From Oscillospiraceae bacterium (GTDB lineage Bacteria; Bacillota; Clostridia; Oscillospirales; SIG627), in contig SVQW01000019.1 of NCBI GenBank assembly GCA_015065085.1, positions 1 through 46,474 on the forward strand: DNA of 46,474 bases, read 5' to 3'. Positions 11,301 to 19,227 of this stretch are shown one piece after another. The position numbers were made by a program, and so were the translations under genes. Under the pieces are notes generated by a model. It saw nothing but the letters and a program-made list of their open reading frames with translations, made no database searches and was not told the origin of the DNA. Every line of letters starts with the position of its first letter. Within the stretch, counting starts at the first letter, position 1.

Positions 11301-11367
11301 GGTAAAGAATAACACCGTTACTCTGCCCGTCAAGAATTTTGAAATAGTCACAATAAAGGTTAAGTAA
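8350..11367 (+). CDS. alpha-mannosidase, glycoside hydrolase family 38
   Basis: A 1005-residue GH38 enzyme that removes alpha-linked mannose from oligosaccharides such as N-glycan fragments. The N-terminal about 220 residues are a beta-sandwich typical of the long cytosolic type. The catalytic barrel begins at about 228 with HCVGHTHIDVAWLW, whose His236 and Asp238 should bind zinc. The nucleophile Asp348 is in LWLPDVFGYSAALP, and another zinc ligand is in LNQFHDILPGSS. A C-terminal beta-rich half (about 620-1005) completes the family layout. There is no signal peptide. AAGGAGG lies 6 nt before the ATG. It is transcribed alone and ends at a bidirectional terminator. A beta-mannosidase lies 27 kb away. 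Confidence 0.94.
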   Translation: MAFYREKIKVTLQNLNAAMDKTVIDVKPVKFISCGYEEPVLPEVTAEWKEYTGGTEFYGDDRHFWINCRFTSPAAEDGKQLILFFNTAVSGWDARNPQGLLYLNGEVVQGLDVNHTWVEIQPDTYYDMMVYFYTGTQDAKSHVSVTVAQRDIEVKELYYDMLVPLETVQLFSNDDPNSVIPLAELEKAANLLDFRRADSPEFHAGVKAAREYLKKNYYNALCGKNTNTVHCVGHTHIDVAWLWTLAQTKEKTQRSFSTVLNLMNSYPEYIFMSSQPQLYKYFKKYQPKKYEELKQRVREGRWEVEGAMWLEADCNLTSGESFVRQIMFGKRFMKEEFGVDSRVLWLPDVFGYSAALPQILKKSGVDKFVTSKISWSETNKMPYDTFMWEGIDGTEIFTQFMTAQNKGTGNFTTYVAYTTPSQVYGSYDRYQQKEYSDHTLITFGHGDGGGGPTPLMLEYQRRLAYGLPGLGKTRITTSTEYLNEVEKQFTANCKKLKRTPEWKGELYLEFHRGTYTSIAKNKKNNRKCELLLQKAEALSAADKVLLGGSYPQNEINDAWETVLLNQFHDILPGSSIKEVYDDCDAQYAAVKKTGDSIVESKLSRIAHNVNTDGGLLVYNPLWFETDGFIRVDGKTVSTGKIPAFGWKIITPEHTECKIKATEKRIENKYYVIKLDKNGQIASLYDKKNKREVLKKGQVANRLELYEDYPRQYDAWEITDYYKQKMWVIDDVKSITPFADGECGGVEIVRRYSNSLISQRIVLYNSNPRIDFVTDIDWKEDHVLLKAAFPFDIHANKATYDIQFGSLERNTHSNTSWDAAKFEVCGHKWADISEDGYGVSLMNDCKYGYSAEGSTLKLSLLKCATWPNPDADKEKHSFTYSLFPHAGDFRRAGTIRQAYMLNVPFESIAVNKNEKGTLPESYSAVSCDKDNVVIETVKKAEDSDHTVVRMYDAFDRRENVTLKFGFDITEAVLCDLMENDIVPLKVKNNTVTLPVKNFEIVTIKVK

Positions 11368-11408
11368 AGCGTATATAATAAACTCCCGAAACTGAAACTC
11401 CCAAAACG

Positions 11409-11446
11409 AAAACTCCCGAAACGGAATTTTCCGTTTCGGGAGTTTT
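11409..11446. terminator. bidirectional terminator between alpha-mannosidase and the phage-like cluster
   Basis: A perfect 18-bp inverted repeat with a 2-nt loop (AAAACTCCCGAAACGGAA and its complement). It carries A-runs upstream and T-runs downstream, so it serves the convergent genes ending at 11367 and 11483. Confidence 0.9.
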
Positions 11447-11448
11447 CC

Positions 11449-11482
11449 TTAATTGCGCATTGCGAATTGCGCATTGCGAATT
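11449..11482. repeat. tandem ATTGCGCATTGCGA repeat
   Basis: Two 14-bp units ATTGCGCATTGCGA in tandem follow the terminator. Related AATTGCGAATTG sequence occurs at 143-155. This is probably genome-wide low-complexity repeat material rather than an attachment site, since no matching copy was found at the other end of the phage-like cluster. Confidence 0.6.
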
Positions 11483-12619
11483 TTATTTTATGATTCCTCT
11501 TGACCTTGCACAAATCTCCAGAAGCTGTCGATAGCCTTTGTCGATACGTTCATCCTCCAGTAATGCATTTACTCTTTTTTCAAAGTCGGCAGGTATTATA
11601 AACACTTCGCCGTCCTGCTTGTTCATACCGTTGCCCTTGATCATGTTGTCAAGGAATTTGTCGGGTGTTACGTCAGGTACTATGAAGCCCTGTGCATTTA
11701 CGGCATAGCCGAAATCGTACTTTATGTCATCTGCATGGGAGCCGGACTTAGTGTACTTCATGTCGTATTCCTGCTTTTCTCTTTCAAGCTCAAGATACTG
11801 AGCCTTTATGTAGTTTTCATTCTGTATCTGTGACTTTTTAAGGTCGGCTTCTCGCTGTGAAAGGTTGTTTTCAAAGCTCTGCTGATTCTTTGAGTCCTGA
11901 TACTTCTGCATATCAAAATTGTAGTCTCGGTCGTTTTCGTATATGTCTCTTGCAATGGCTCTTTCGGCGCGGTCGTCCTCAATGGCGTCACGGTTTACGT
12001 CGTAAAGGTATTGGGTGTTCCATCTGCGGTCGCTTTCGGCATCGCGTTCCTTTTTGTATTCCTGCTCCGCCTGCCATTTGGCGTTGTCACTTTCAAACTG
12101 TCTGTTCTTGTGGTAATCATTAACCGAGTCGCGGGAAGCATTGTAGTTAAATTCCTTTTCCCATCGGCTGTCGGAAATATCATCGCGGGATTTTTGGTAT
12201 TCCATTTGTGCTTCAAGACGATCAGCTTCATTCTGTGCGTTAAGCATGTCCTTTTGAACAGCTGACATGGCGGCATAACGCTGTGCGTTAAGCTCGTTGA
12301 GCTTTGATGCCTCGTCGTTGCCAAGCGATGTTAATGCGCCCATGTATGCCATATCGGAAAGTATGGAGCTTTGTATGGATTCTCCTGATTTGGAAAGCCC
12401 CTTTTGAGCCAGCTGAGCGGAGGTGTTTGCTTGGGATATCTTTGACTGCGCACTCAGCTGTGAGCGCTGAAGCTGATATCGGCTCTGAAGCTCTTTGGCG
12501 GCGCTGTCGTACATTTCCCCTATCTGACTTATGACCTGAAGGTACTTTTTGCCGATTTTATCGCGTTGCGAGGTTTTACCGCCCACGGAATTCAGGTAAA
12601 TATCTTTGGAATATGTCAT
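11483..12619 (-). CDS. coiled-coil virion-internal or ejection-like protein of the phage cluster
   Basis: A 378-residue protein, the last gene of the structural cluster, 12 bp after the hub-like gene. Residues about 25-290 are charged, with long helices rich in Gln, Glu, Arg and Asp (SRYQLQRSQLSAQSK, then repeated D/N-R-W/Y units such as SDSRWEKEFNYN and SDRRWNTQYLYD). A short globular C-terminus follows. I do not recognise a family. In podoviruses, proteins at this position beside the hub are often internal ejection proteins that coat or escort DNA, and the helical makeup fits that. This is an inference from position and composition only. AAGGAG lies 8 nt before the ATG. Confidence 0.6.
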   Translation of the reverse strand: MTYSKDIYLNSVGGKTSQRDKIGKKYLQVISQIGEMYDSAAKELQSRYQLQRSQLSAQSKISQANTSAQLAQKGLSKSGESIQSSILSDMAYMGALTSLGNDEASKLNELNAQRYAAMSAVQKDMLNAQNEADRLEAQMEYQKSRDDISDSRWEKEFNYNASRDSVNDYHKNRQFESDNAKWQAEQEYKKERDAESDRRWNTQYLYDVNRDAIEDDRAERAIARDIYENDRDYNFDMQKYQDSKNQQSFENNLSQREADLKKSQIQNENYIKAQYLELEREKQEYDMKYTKSGSHADDIKYDFGYAVNAQGFIVPDVTPDKFLDNMIKGNGMNKQDGEVFIIPADFEKRVNALLEDERIDKGYRQLLEICARSRGIIK

Positions 12620-12631
12620 TTTTTCTCCTTT

Positions 12632-14401
12632 CTATATATGGGTGTATCTGCCGTTAAGACTGATACGGTTTATGTGTATTTTTGAAAGACTTGTGCTGTC
12701 CTTAATCATAAGCTTTATGTGTTGGAATCTCTTTGTTCTCATGCGGTGCTTTATGATTTTTGCACTGCGCTTTGTTTCATGGGGGCTTTTGGGAACGGGA
12801 AGCTTTACACGGGTCATAACCGCATCGGTGTCACTGTCGTCGGTACAGCCTACACTGAGTGATGTGGTTTCGGCAGGCTGATAGGTTATTCCCAGATAAT
12901 AAAGGTTTTTGTTACCGTGAAAATTTATATCCATATATCCCGACTGCCACTGACAGTCTATTGGTGCTCCGTTATCGTCAGCACCGCTTTCAAAAACAAA
13001 AAGCTTTCCGTCATTGTCGCAGAAATACAGGCTGTTTTTGTTATCTCTGAAAAAGGTGTGTGCAAAAATGTTGTCGTACATACAGAAAACATCCGCACGG
13101 TAGCGGTATATGTACACTTTCCCGTTGGGGAAATATATATACAACTCGCCACGGCTTTCAAAGTCATACATTTTGGCTTTTTCAAGCTCCTCTTCCAGTA
13201 ACAGAGCATTAATGCGTGTGGAAACGGCGTGTGTGTTTCGCTCATCGCGCTGAGCAGTGGAAATCCATTTGTAAAGCCCGTCGTGACACAGTGTAACAGG
13301 TGCGTTCTCTATCAGTTTTGCCTGAGCATCGGGAAGTGACCCCTTGTTGTCCGAAATAGTACGCACGGGAAAGGAAAAATAGTTTCTGCCCAGTTCATCC
13401 GTTTTTTCCTCGATATAGGAAAGATACGCCGCGTTATCACAGAATATAAGCTGACGGTCATATTGGCGTATTATATCCCTTATGGGTGAGCCGTCGCCTA
13501 TTCTGGTAAAGTTGTTTTCACCGAAATAAACCGCCGAGGGCATTCCGTCCGCCATTTCCGACCACATTCGCGCATCGGGATAGTCGGGATTGCCCCAAAG
13601 AAAGACTTTTGTATCATTTTCACCACCGTAAAACATACAGTAGCGGCAGTCTGTAATTTTCTTTTTGTTTTCATTTGCAAGCTTGTCGGATACAGAGTAA
13701 CACACCTCAAGAACGTTTATTCCCTGGGGAATAGCCTCTCCGCTGTCCATATTGAAGCCGTTTGAAGAGGGGAAAAAGGTATACTTATCCGCGCTTATTA
13801 TTTCTCCGTTGTACTTCAGCCAGTCTATTTTGACACAGTTTTCGTCTCCTATATAAAAGGTACGGCGCTCGTCCTCGTCTATTGTGTACTGCTTTCGTAA
13901 CTTTCCTGTCAGCATATTTACCTGCTCAAAGGGCGTTCCGGCTCCCAGATAGTTACAGGAAACAGCCACCAGAGGAATGTAAGGCTCAATATCCGAAAAT
14001 TCCTGTTTTTCTTCGTCATAAACCTGTATTTTTCCTCCTCCCCACAGATATACCTTCAGCCCGAATTTCATAAAAAAGCAGTTGTCGCTGTCAGCTACAC
14101 TTCCGGCTTTTTTGAGATTTGCGCTGTCAAAGGGCAATGGGCAGGTGTAAATATCGGTGCCTGATGCTATAAACAGACGGGGGCTTTCGCCGTTGTCGGC
14201 AAACACCGCGCGTGTGCCGTCGGCAAAATCGTAAAGCTGTGTGTAACCGTCTCTCTTTTTTATGGAATATGTATCGGTAATTGTGAAATTTTTCATGTAA
14301 GGGCTTTCGCCTGCTTTCAGCGCTGTCTGGTCCGAATCGGGAACATTAAGCCCGGTAAAGCGTTCAATGGGATAGTAAAACAGCGCTTCCTTTTCAATCA
14401 T
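12632..14401 (-). CDS. podovirus tail-hub / head-stabilisation-like protein
   Basis: A 589-residue protein with many short beta strands in repeated blocks (TRAVFADNGESPRLFIASGTDIY, KVYLWGGGKIQVYDEE, LYFCDNDGKLFVFES), consistent with a beta-propeller. It starts with a segment placing the chain on a surface (GLNVPDSDQTALKAGESPYMKNF), a pattern I associate with P22 gp10-like hub/stabilisation proteins. Those proteins plug the head beneath the portal and carry the tail needle. It lies between the connector-like gene and the coiled-coil gene, as expected in a podovirus module. It is intact, without stops or frameshifts. The assignment rests on features and order, not on alignment. Confidence 0.62.
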   Translation of the reverse strand: MIEKEALFYYPIERFTGLNVPDSDQTALKAGESPYMKNFTITDTYSIKKRDGYTQLYDFADGTRAVFADNGESPRLFIASGTDIYTCPLPFDSANLKKAGSVADSDNCFFMKFGLKVYLWGGGKIQVYDEEKQEFSDIEPYIPLVAVSCNYLGAGTPFEQVNMLTGKLRKQYTIDEDERRTFYIGDENCVKIDWLKYNGEIISADKYTFFPSSNGFNMDSGEAIPQGINVLEVCYSVSDKLANENKKKITDCRYCMFYGGENDTKVFLWGNPDYPDARMWSEMADGMPSAVYFGENNFTRIGDGSPIRDIIRQYDRQLIFCDNAAYLSYIEEKTDELGRNYFSFPVRTISDNKGSLPDAQAKLIENAPVTLCHDGLYKWISTAQRDERNTHAVSTRINALLLEEELEKAKMYDFESRGELYIYFPNGKVYIYRYRADVFCMYDNIFAHTFFRDNKNSLYFCDNDGKLFVFESGADDNGAPIDCQWQSGYMDINFHGNKNLYYLGITYQPAETTSLSVGCTDDSDTDAVMTRVKLPVPKSPHETKRSAKIIKHRMRTKRFQHIKLMIKDSTSLSKIHINRISLNGRYTHI

Positions 14402-14414
14402 ATATCCACTCCTT

Positions 14415-14813
14415 TCAATATACGTCCTTTATGTTTTTTCTTTGTCCTCTTAAGTGCATTTTTTCAAGATTGTACACCGCATTTTCGTAAAGCATACGGA
14501 ACTTTTCCGCACGTGACGGTTCTTCCTCCAGAAGCAACATAAATGCCAGACCGTACGGAAGAACACCGCGGCATAGGACGGAATGAAGTGTAATTTCGTC
14601 CTCAAGAGATTTTACACTCGGGGGATTGTCGTCGTCGATATTACAGCTTACTCCCTTTATGCGACAATCCAGCTCATACAGCGAAATGGTAAGTATACTC
14701 AGATAACCGGGTGCATTTTTCTCGAAATCTCCCGTGCTGTCGCAAAGCTCGCCGTTTTCATCACGCTCGTTTATAAGCTCCAGCGCAGCCTGATATATTT
14801 TTTGTGCCGTCAT
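14415..14813 (-). CDS. head-tail connector/adaptor-like protein
   Basis: A 132-residue mainly helical protein (TAQKIYQAALELINERDENG at the start, then helices around 40-60 and 68-115). This size and layout fit small phage adaptor proteins that form a ring under the portal (gp4/gp6/gp15 types). Its start overlaps the holin stop by 4 bp, so the two are translationally coupled, and the hub-like gene follows after 13 bp. The assignment is by position, size and helix pattern. Confidence 0.55.
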   Translation of the reverse strand: MTAQKIYQAALELINERDENGELCDSTGDFEKNAPGYLSILTISLYELDCRIKGVSCNIDDDNPPSVKSLEDEITLHSVLCRGVLPYGLAFMLLLEEEPSRAEKFRMLYENAVYNLEKMHLRGQRKNIKDVY

Positions 14814-15259
14814 TCTTCTTCACCTCCCTCTTTTTCGATTTTCTCTTTGCAGACCCTTAGGAATTTTATTACAAATGCCGGAAGCGGCACAGAGCATTCG
14901 TACAGATTTTCAACTATCGATATAGCCTCACCCACTACAATGTAAAAGCCGATAAAGCTTGAGAATACCACACCGCCCGACATCACTGCATATTCCCCCG
15001 CACCCACAAGAGAGGGCAGTGCAAAATCAAGAAGTATACCCAGAAATAAGGCACTGATAAGGGCGAGCTTTTTCCATAATCCCTCAAAAGCGCGTCGGGA
15101 GCATATATCATGATGAAGCTTTGCCTTTATCAGCCCTGTGATAAAATCCAGCGTTGCAAAGGTAATAACCCATATCATCACGGGCATAAAACGGTCCAGC
15201 GCACACAAAAGACTTATCAGAGTGCCAAGTGCGGCGCAAAAAACATTTTTTAAATTCAT
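14810..15259 (-). CDS. phage holin (holin_4 / toxin secretion-lysis family)
   Basis: A 149-residue membrane protein of the Firmicute phage holin family. Hydrophobic segments lie at about 5-22, 27-45, 66-88 and 95-115. The motif MIWVITFATLDFITGLIKAKLHHDICSRRAFEGLWKK, with its loop of charged residues, is characteristic. Holins open the membrane for the endolysin. It is unusually placed, between the coat gene and the connector-like gene, whereas the amidase lies 3 kb upstream. It is preceded by AAAAGGAG, and by the terminator hairpin that follows the coat gene. Confidence 0.85.
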   Translation of the reverse strand: MNLKNVFCAALGTLISLLCALDRFMPVMIWVITFATLDFITGLIKAKLHHDICSRRAFEGLWKKLALISALFLGILLDFALPSLVGAGEYAVMSGGVVFSSFIGFYIVVGEAISIVENLYECSVPLPAFVIKFLRVCKEKIEKEGGEEE

Positions 15260-15273
15260 TTGTTCTCCTTTTC

Positions 15274-15300
15274 AAAAAAAGGGGCTTGCGCCCCTTTTTT
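15274..15300 (-). terminator. intrinsic terminator directly after the coat gene
   Basis: AAAAAAGGGGC-TTGC-GCCCCTTTTTT overlaps the coat stop codon and precedes the holin ribosome-binding site by a few bases. Partial termination here would leave coat mRNA in excess over holin and tail-part mRNA. Confidence 0.8.
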
Positions 15301-16132
15301 ATATGTTGGCTTCCTGTACGGGGGTCAGATTGAGAAATACCATTTCGGTAGGGTACACAATCTTTGCGCCGTAAAGGTGCAGTCCCTTCACCGCATCGCC
15401 GTGGCGAAGCTCGGGCTCATAGGCGGTGACGGAGTTTATCTGTTCCGCAAAGGCAATAGCTCTGTTGGTACGCGCAATGCACTTGTAGGCATTGCCGTTT
15501 TTGGGAATGTTGTTGGAAACATATACGTCAAAGCCCATAAAGCTTCCCACATACCCCTTTGCGAGAACGTCGGTGTTGTCGGTAGAGCGAAGTACCTTGG
15601 AGAGCACCAGCTTCTGCTCTATTGCAGGGGATACCTCAAGGGAAATGGATGCGCTTGCAGGCACATTGTTTTCCATAAGCTTGAGTCTTGCATCCGCAAG
15701 AGTGGAAATAATGCTTTCGGAGGTTACCTCGTCGTTGGTGATGGTAGTTACATTTTCGTCACTCAGCGAATATATAAATCTGTCCGCCACATCGCTCAGG
15801 GCATCCGAAGCACGGCGCATGGCTTCTGTCATGATGTTGGGACGGCTCTGGGCGGCATCAACATCGTCAATGAAGAAGTTGAAGCCTTTAGCCTGGTCGA
15901 TAATAAGAGTGCGCTCGTTATCGTTGAGTACCTCGGCCATGGGCATGTCGGTGTTTTTGGAATAGTCAAAAACCGTAATGGGACTGATACCGCAAATTTT
16001 TACACGGTCGCCCTGGCTTTTGATTTCGCCCTCGAACTCACGGCTGCACAGCTTTACGGCAACATAGTTCTTTTCAAGCTCCTTGTAAAGGGTTTCGCTC
16101 CATACGGTAGAAGTAAATTTGTTCAGTGACAT
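15299..16132 (-). CDS. major capsid protein, P22 coat-like (HK97 fold)
   Basis: A 277-residue coat protein. The opening SLNKFTSTVWSETLYKELEKN followed by CSREFEGEIKSQGDRVKI, then the LIIDQAKGFNFFIDDVDAAQ segment, is the pattern of the P22 coat-like proteins common in clostridial phages. It should assemble with the scaffold-like protein into the shell around the portal. It is intact and full length for this subfamily (270-300 residues). AAAGGATG lies upstream of the ATG, 22 bp after the scaffold-like gene. A terminator follows immediately. Confidence 0.85.
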   Translation of the reverse strand: MSLNKFTSTVWSETLYKELEKNYVAVKLCSREFEGEIKSQGDRVKICGISPITVFDYSKNTDMPMAEVLNDNERTLIIDQAKGFNFFIDDVDAAQSRPNIMTEAMRRASDALSDVADRFIYSLSDENVTTITNDEVTSESIISTLADARLKLMENNVPASASISLEVSPAIEQKLVLSKVLRSTDNTDVLAKGYVGSFMGFDVYVSNNIPKNGNAYKCIARTNRAIAFAEQINSVTAYEPELRHGDAVKGLHLYGAKIVYPTEMVFLNLTPVQEANI

Positions 16133-16154
16133 AAGTTAAATCATCCTTTCTTTT

Positions 16155-16553
16155 TCAGTTCCAGTGTTTCATGGAATCAACAATTCTGTCGTAATTCTTT
16201 CTCACCTGATCACGGGTCATTTTTGATACCTCGTCACGGGTGAAATATTGCTTTGTGTCCCCGCTGTTTTTTACGGCAGGGGGAGTTTTGAGAGAATTTT
16301 CGGCGTTCTTTTCAGTCGCCGCACGCTCCTCAATGGCTTTTTTGGTAAGTGTTATGCAGTAGGCGCCCAAAAGGGTTTCGCCCTTTTCCACAAGCTCCCA
16401 TACCTCATCGGGCATATCCTCGATTTTTATGTCGGGGAAAACTTCCCACAATCGGTCAAGCTCTCTTGAAACATGCTCCTTCTGCTGATTTTCAAGTCGG
16501 AGCATTTCAAGCTCCTCCTTCTCACTCATGCTGTTGCTGTCCTTTTCCTTCAT
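16155..16553 (-). CDS. scaffold-like protein of the capsid module
   Basis: About 132 residues, with a charged helix-rich N-terminus (SEKEELEMLRLENQQKEHVSRELDRLW) and a C-terminus KQYFTRDEVSKMTRDQVRKNYDRIVDSMKHW. The final FTRDEVSKMTRDQVRKNYDRI pattern is common to small phage scaffold proteins encoded between portal and coat. The start is moved to ATG 16553, which has AAAGGAG at 5 nt; the longer reading lacks this site. It overlaps the portal end by 32 bp. No protease domain is visible, so coat maturation, if any, would need another enzyme. Confidence 0.7.
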   Translation of the reverse strand: MKEKDSNSMSEKEELEMLRLENQQKEHVSRELDRLWEVFPDIKIEDMPDEVWELVEKGETLLGAYCITLTKKAIEERAATEKNAENSLKTPPAVKNSGDTKQYFTRDEVSKMTRDQVRKNYDRIVDSMKHWN

Positions 16554-18090
16554 AATTACTCCTTTCAATGTTTTGTTTTACCTGCTCGATAAGCTCGGTT
16601 TTTCTGGGGATTATTCCGTCGGGCAAACGCTCCAGATAGCTTATGAAGTCAATATGACCGTTTTTGAGAAGCATATCCAGTGTGTTGACCGCCGAAATTT
16701 CACTCCAGTAGGTGGATGCCCCCGCATCGATAATGCAGGAGAAAAGCGCATCCCTGAGGTGGTCGGTGTTGATGGGAGTGTGAACTGTTTCACCGTTTTC
16801 ACGGTACATAAGCACACGTCCCGTGCCGTAGTAGCTGAGTATGTAGTCAAGCCATATCATTCCCAGCTCCTCCGCCAAGCAGAAAAGTGCTCTGCGCTGA
16901 TTTTCCAGCGGTATTGCCGAGGTGTTCTGCAAAGCAATAATAGCTGAAGTGTTTTCCGGGGCAACCTCGCCCAGCGCCGCATCGGTAGCACCTAAAAGGT
17001 CCTTTGTGATGCTCATTGTCATGTTTATTACATCCAGAAATCCGCTTTGCATTTCGCCCGGATGCACCGTAGCAACGGCGTTTTCCACATTTCCGTTGAC
17101 CGCAATGGCTTCGCCTACGGTGTTGGTCCATTCGTCAATAATATTGGAATTGTAGATTACCTTGGAGAAGGAAACGTTCATCATGTGCTTCATAACCATG
17201 GCAAACGCCTTGTTTATGTACACCTGATTGTCGATCATTCCCGTGGCAACCGCCTGGCCGTGATATGAGTTTTTGATTTTATCCCAGTTCATCATGCACA
17301 CGGGATAACGCGAAAGCCCTGTATCCGTTTCGGGAATAACACGGGAGTTTTTGGTGCTTTTACTGAAAAACACTCTGCCGTCCTTTTTGTACAGCTTGAT
17401 TATGTAACCGCATTTTGTGTCCTCCAGCTCGGTTTTGCCATAGTCTCCGAAGGTGTCCTGAACCTCTCGGTCGCCCGTGATACGGACATATTCCTTTTCG
17501 GGTATACCGCTTTCCTTCGCCTCATCTCTCAGGCGTGAGGCAAGGTCTCTGCCCGAAATTATAATGTAGGGCTGGCTTTGCACATCGTGCGAATTGACAT
17601 CTCCGAAAAACACCTGCGTGCTGTCAACAAGCGAGGTTACAAAGTCTCCGTTGAAGGAACGTGCCGTTTTTTTGGCGTTATCCCAGCTTACGTACAGAAA
17701 CATGTCTCCGCTGAGCGCCGCGTCCAGAAGCCCTTCGCGCAAAAGCTGCATTATTCCGTCCTTTTCAAAACGGTAATTCAGATACGCCGAAATGACGCCT
17801 GCCGCCTTTTCCAGCTCCTTTTCGTTTGTGCCCGTCATGTCTCCCAGAGTGTGGGCTTCAAAACTGAAGGAAATGTTCTGGGACGAGATGGAAGAAACAA
17901 AATAGTTTATAACACGCTTGAAAATGTTGAATACGGGAGTGGGAAGACCGCCCGAATTAACACCGTGCCACTGGTCTCCGCGGTAAAACCGCTCGTTTTT
18001 GTCAATAGTGCTGTAAAGCCCGATTTTTCGGTTATAATCCTTTCCGGCTTCGTACAGGTCCCAATCGCTTAAAAATTTTTCTTTGGACAT
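16522..18090 (-). CDS. phage portal protein
   Basis: A 522-residue portal protein. Recognisable parts are the N-terminal YRGDQWHGVNSGGLPTPVFNIFKRVINYFVSSISSQ, a central domain with YHGQAVATGMIDNQVYINKAFAMVMKHMM, and the helical region DLLGATDAALGEVAPENTSAIIALQNTSAIPLENQRRALF. Twelve copies would form the vertex through which DNA passes and where tail proteins attach. The closest style is the podovirus portals that accompany P22-like coats. AAAGGAG precedes the ATG. The gene is complete. The position just upstream, where terminase genes normally sit, holds only a 63-residue membrane protein gene. Confidence 0.85.
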   Translation of the reverse strand: MSKEKFLSDWDLYEAGKDYNRKIGLYSTIDKNERFYRGDQWHGVNSGGLPTPVFNIFKRVINYFVSSISSQNISFSFEAHTLGDMTGTNEKELEKAAGVISAYLNYRFEKDGIMQLLREGLLDAALSGDMFLYVSWDNAKKTARSFNGDFVTSLVDSTQVFFGDVNSHDVQSQPYIIISGRDLASRLRDEAKESGIPEKEYVRITGDREVQDTFGDYGKTELEDTKCGYIIKLYKKDGRVFFSKSTKNSRVIPETDTGLSRYPVCMMNWDKIKNSYHGQAVATGMIDNQVYINKAFAMVMKHMMNVSFSKVIYNSNIIDEWTNTVGEAIAVNGNVENAVATVHPGEMQSGFLDVINMTMSITKDLLGATDAALGEVAPENTSAIIALQNTSAIPLENQRRALFCLAEELGMIWLDYILSYYGTGRVLMYRENGETVHTPINTDHLRDALFSCIIDAGASTYWSEISAVNTLDMLLKNGHIDFISYLERLPDGIIPRKTELIEQVKQNIERSNYEGKGQQQHE

Positions 18091-18120
18091 TACTGCTCCT
18101 TTCTTTAAGGATTTTTGTAG

Positions 18121-18312
18121 TTATTTGCGGTGGTCGTAGCCGATAATGCTCTGCCAGTCGCCCACTTCGCCTTTTTCGGTGCTTTTTTTGCAGAACAGCC
18201 CCGTGGAGCCGTTCTTTCTGAGTGCTACACCGTCACTTACACCCAGACGGTAAATCAGAATACCGCATGCCATAAAGACAAGTGCCGCGGCAGAGGCAAA
18301 CCATAATGTCAT
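18121..18312 (-). CDS. small single-span membrane protein
   Basis: 63 residues with one N-terminal transmembrane helix (FASAAALVFMACGILIYRLG) and a basic cytoplasmic tail ending SIIGYDHRK. AAAGGAGG lies 6 nt before the ATG, and the portal gene follows after 30 bp. It is the first gene behind the promoter at 18430-18459. Small proteins of this form in phages are often spanins or holin partners, but no family is recognised. Confidence 0.65.
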   Translation of the reverse strand: MTLWFASAAALVFMACGILIYRLGVSDGVALRKNGSTGLFCKKSTEKGEVGDWQSIIGYDHRK

Positions 18313-18429
18313 ACATCATCCTCCTTTTAAAATATTGTCCTGCTGTATATGTAATAGCCCGGACGGCGGATGTCAGGGGACGTCGCTCACGTCTCTTTCC
18401 ATCCGAGCGATACCGCCTTGACCGCCATG

Positions 18430-18464
18430 ATTGTAGCACATCCGCGGCATGACATTCAATGACA
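18430..18464 (-). promoter_or_regulatory. promoter 1 of the phage cluster with TGTCATTGAATGTCA element
   Basis: On the minus strand, -35 TTGAAT (18454-18459) and extended -10 TGCTACAAT (-10 hexamer 18430-18435) are 18 bp apart. The -35 lies inside the imperfect palindrome TGTCATTGAATGTCA. An 18-bp stretch (18447-18464) is identical to the second promoter at 21232-21249. It would drive the small membrane protein, portal, scaffold-like and coat genes onward. Confidence 0.65.
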
Positions 18465-18520
18465 TTTCGTAATGTTTTACTATTTTTCGTAAATAAACTC
18501 GAAAAAAATAAATCCGTCGG

Positions 18521-19225
18521 TTATTTCATTTTTGCCCATAGCTTTTTCCAAAGCTCATGTGAATAGGGGTAAGCGTCAAGATAACGTCGCGTCTCGTCGC
18601 TGAAACCGCATTTTTTGCACACCTCATGGGCGAAATCGGTGTACAGATTGTCATATACATCTCTTACAGCGTTTCTGAAGGTATCCATATTCCAGCCGTA
18701 TTTCTTTAGCCAGTGGTCGATGTCGCCGTGATTTGATGCGTAACCCAGACGGTGCGCCTCGGCATGGGACAGAATGTTTTCGGTGTCCAGTGAAAATTTG
18801 TGACACAGATATGCACAGTATTCAACTGCCGCCGATATTGCAAGCTCAAAGTAGCGTTTATCGCTCAAAGAATCCTCACATACCTCAAACTGAATGTAAC
18901 TGCTGTTAAGGCTTCCTTTTGTGCCGCTTGAGCATCCCCAGCACTGCATGGTGTAGGGCAGAATGTTGGCAACCCTCACATCTCCGTTTATATCCCTGCC
19001 GATAAAGGCATGAACGCAAACCTCGCGTCCGCCCGGCTTGGGAGTGTTCCAGTGATTGCCCATATTGTTTACACCAACAAGGGCGGGGGAGTCCACGTAA
19101 CGCTTTAAATTCGGATTGTTCGCACCTGTTGAATGGACTACAATTCCTTTTGGTATAAGCGGTTTATTTGCCTTGTAGCAGTTATTTAATACGGCATATG
19201 CCGTTATGATGTCCTTTTCTGTCAT
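18521..19225 (-). CDS. N-acetylmuramoyl-L-alanine amidase (endolysin-like)
   Basis: A 234-residue amidase_2/PGRP-fold enzyme that cleaves the amide between muramic acid and the stem peptide. Visible motifs are GIVVHSTGANNPNLKRYV (zinc histidine), NHWNTPKPGGREVCVHAFIGRD, SSYIQFEVCEDS and SHAEAHRLGYASNHGDIDHWLKKYG (second metal site and active-site region). A C-terminal segment (about 175-234) may bind the wall. No signal peptide is present, so export would rely on the holin. It starts 2 bp after the fibre gene, in the same transcription unit. It is a complete gene of normal length. Confidence 0.9.
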   Translation of the reverse strand: MTEKDIITAYAVLNNCYKANKPLIPKGIVVHSTGANNPNLKRYVDSPALVGVNNMGNHWNTPKPGGREVCVHAFIGRDINGDVRVANILPYTMQCWGCSSGTKGSLNSSYIQFEVCEDSLSDKRYFELAISAAVEYCAYLCHKFSLDTENILSHAEAHRLGYASNHGDIDHWLKKYGWNMDTFRNAVRDVYDNLYTDFAHEVCKKCGFSDETRRYLDAYPYSHELWKKLWAKMK

Positions 19226-19227
19226 GT

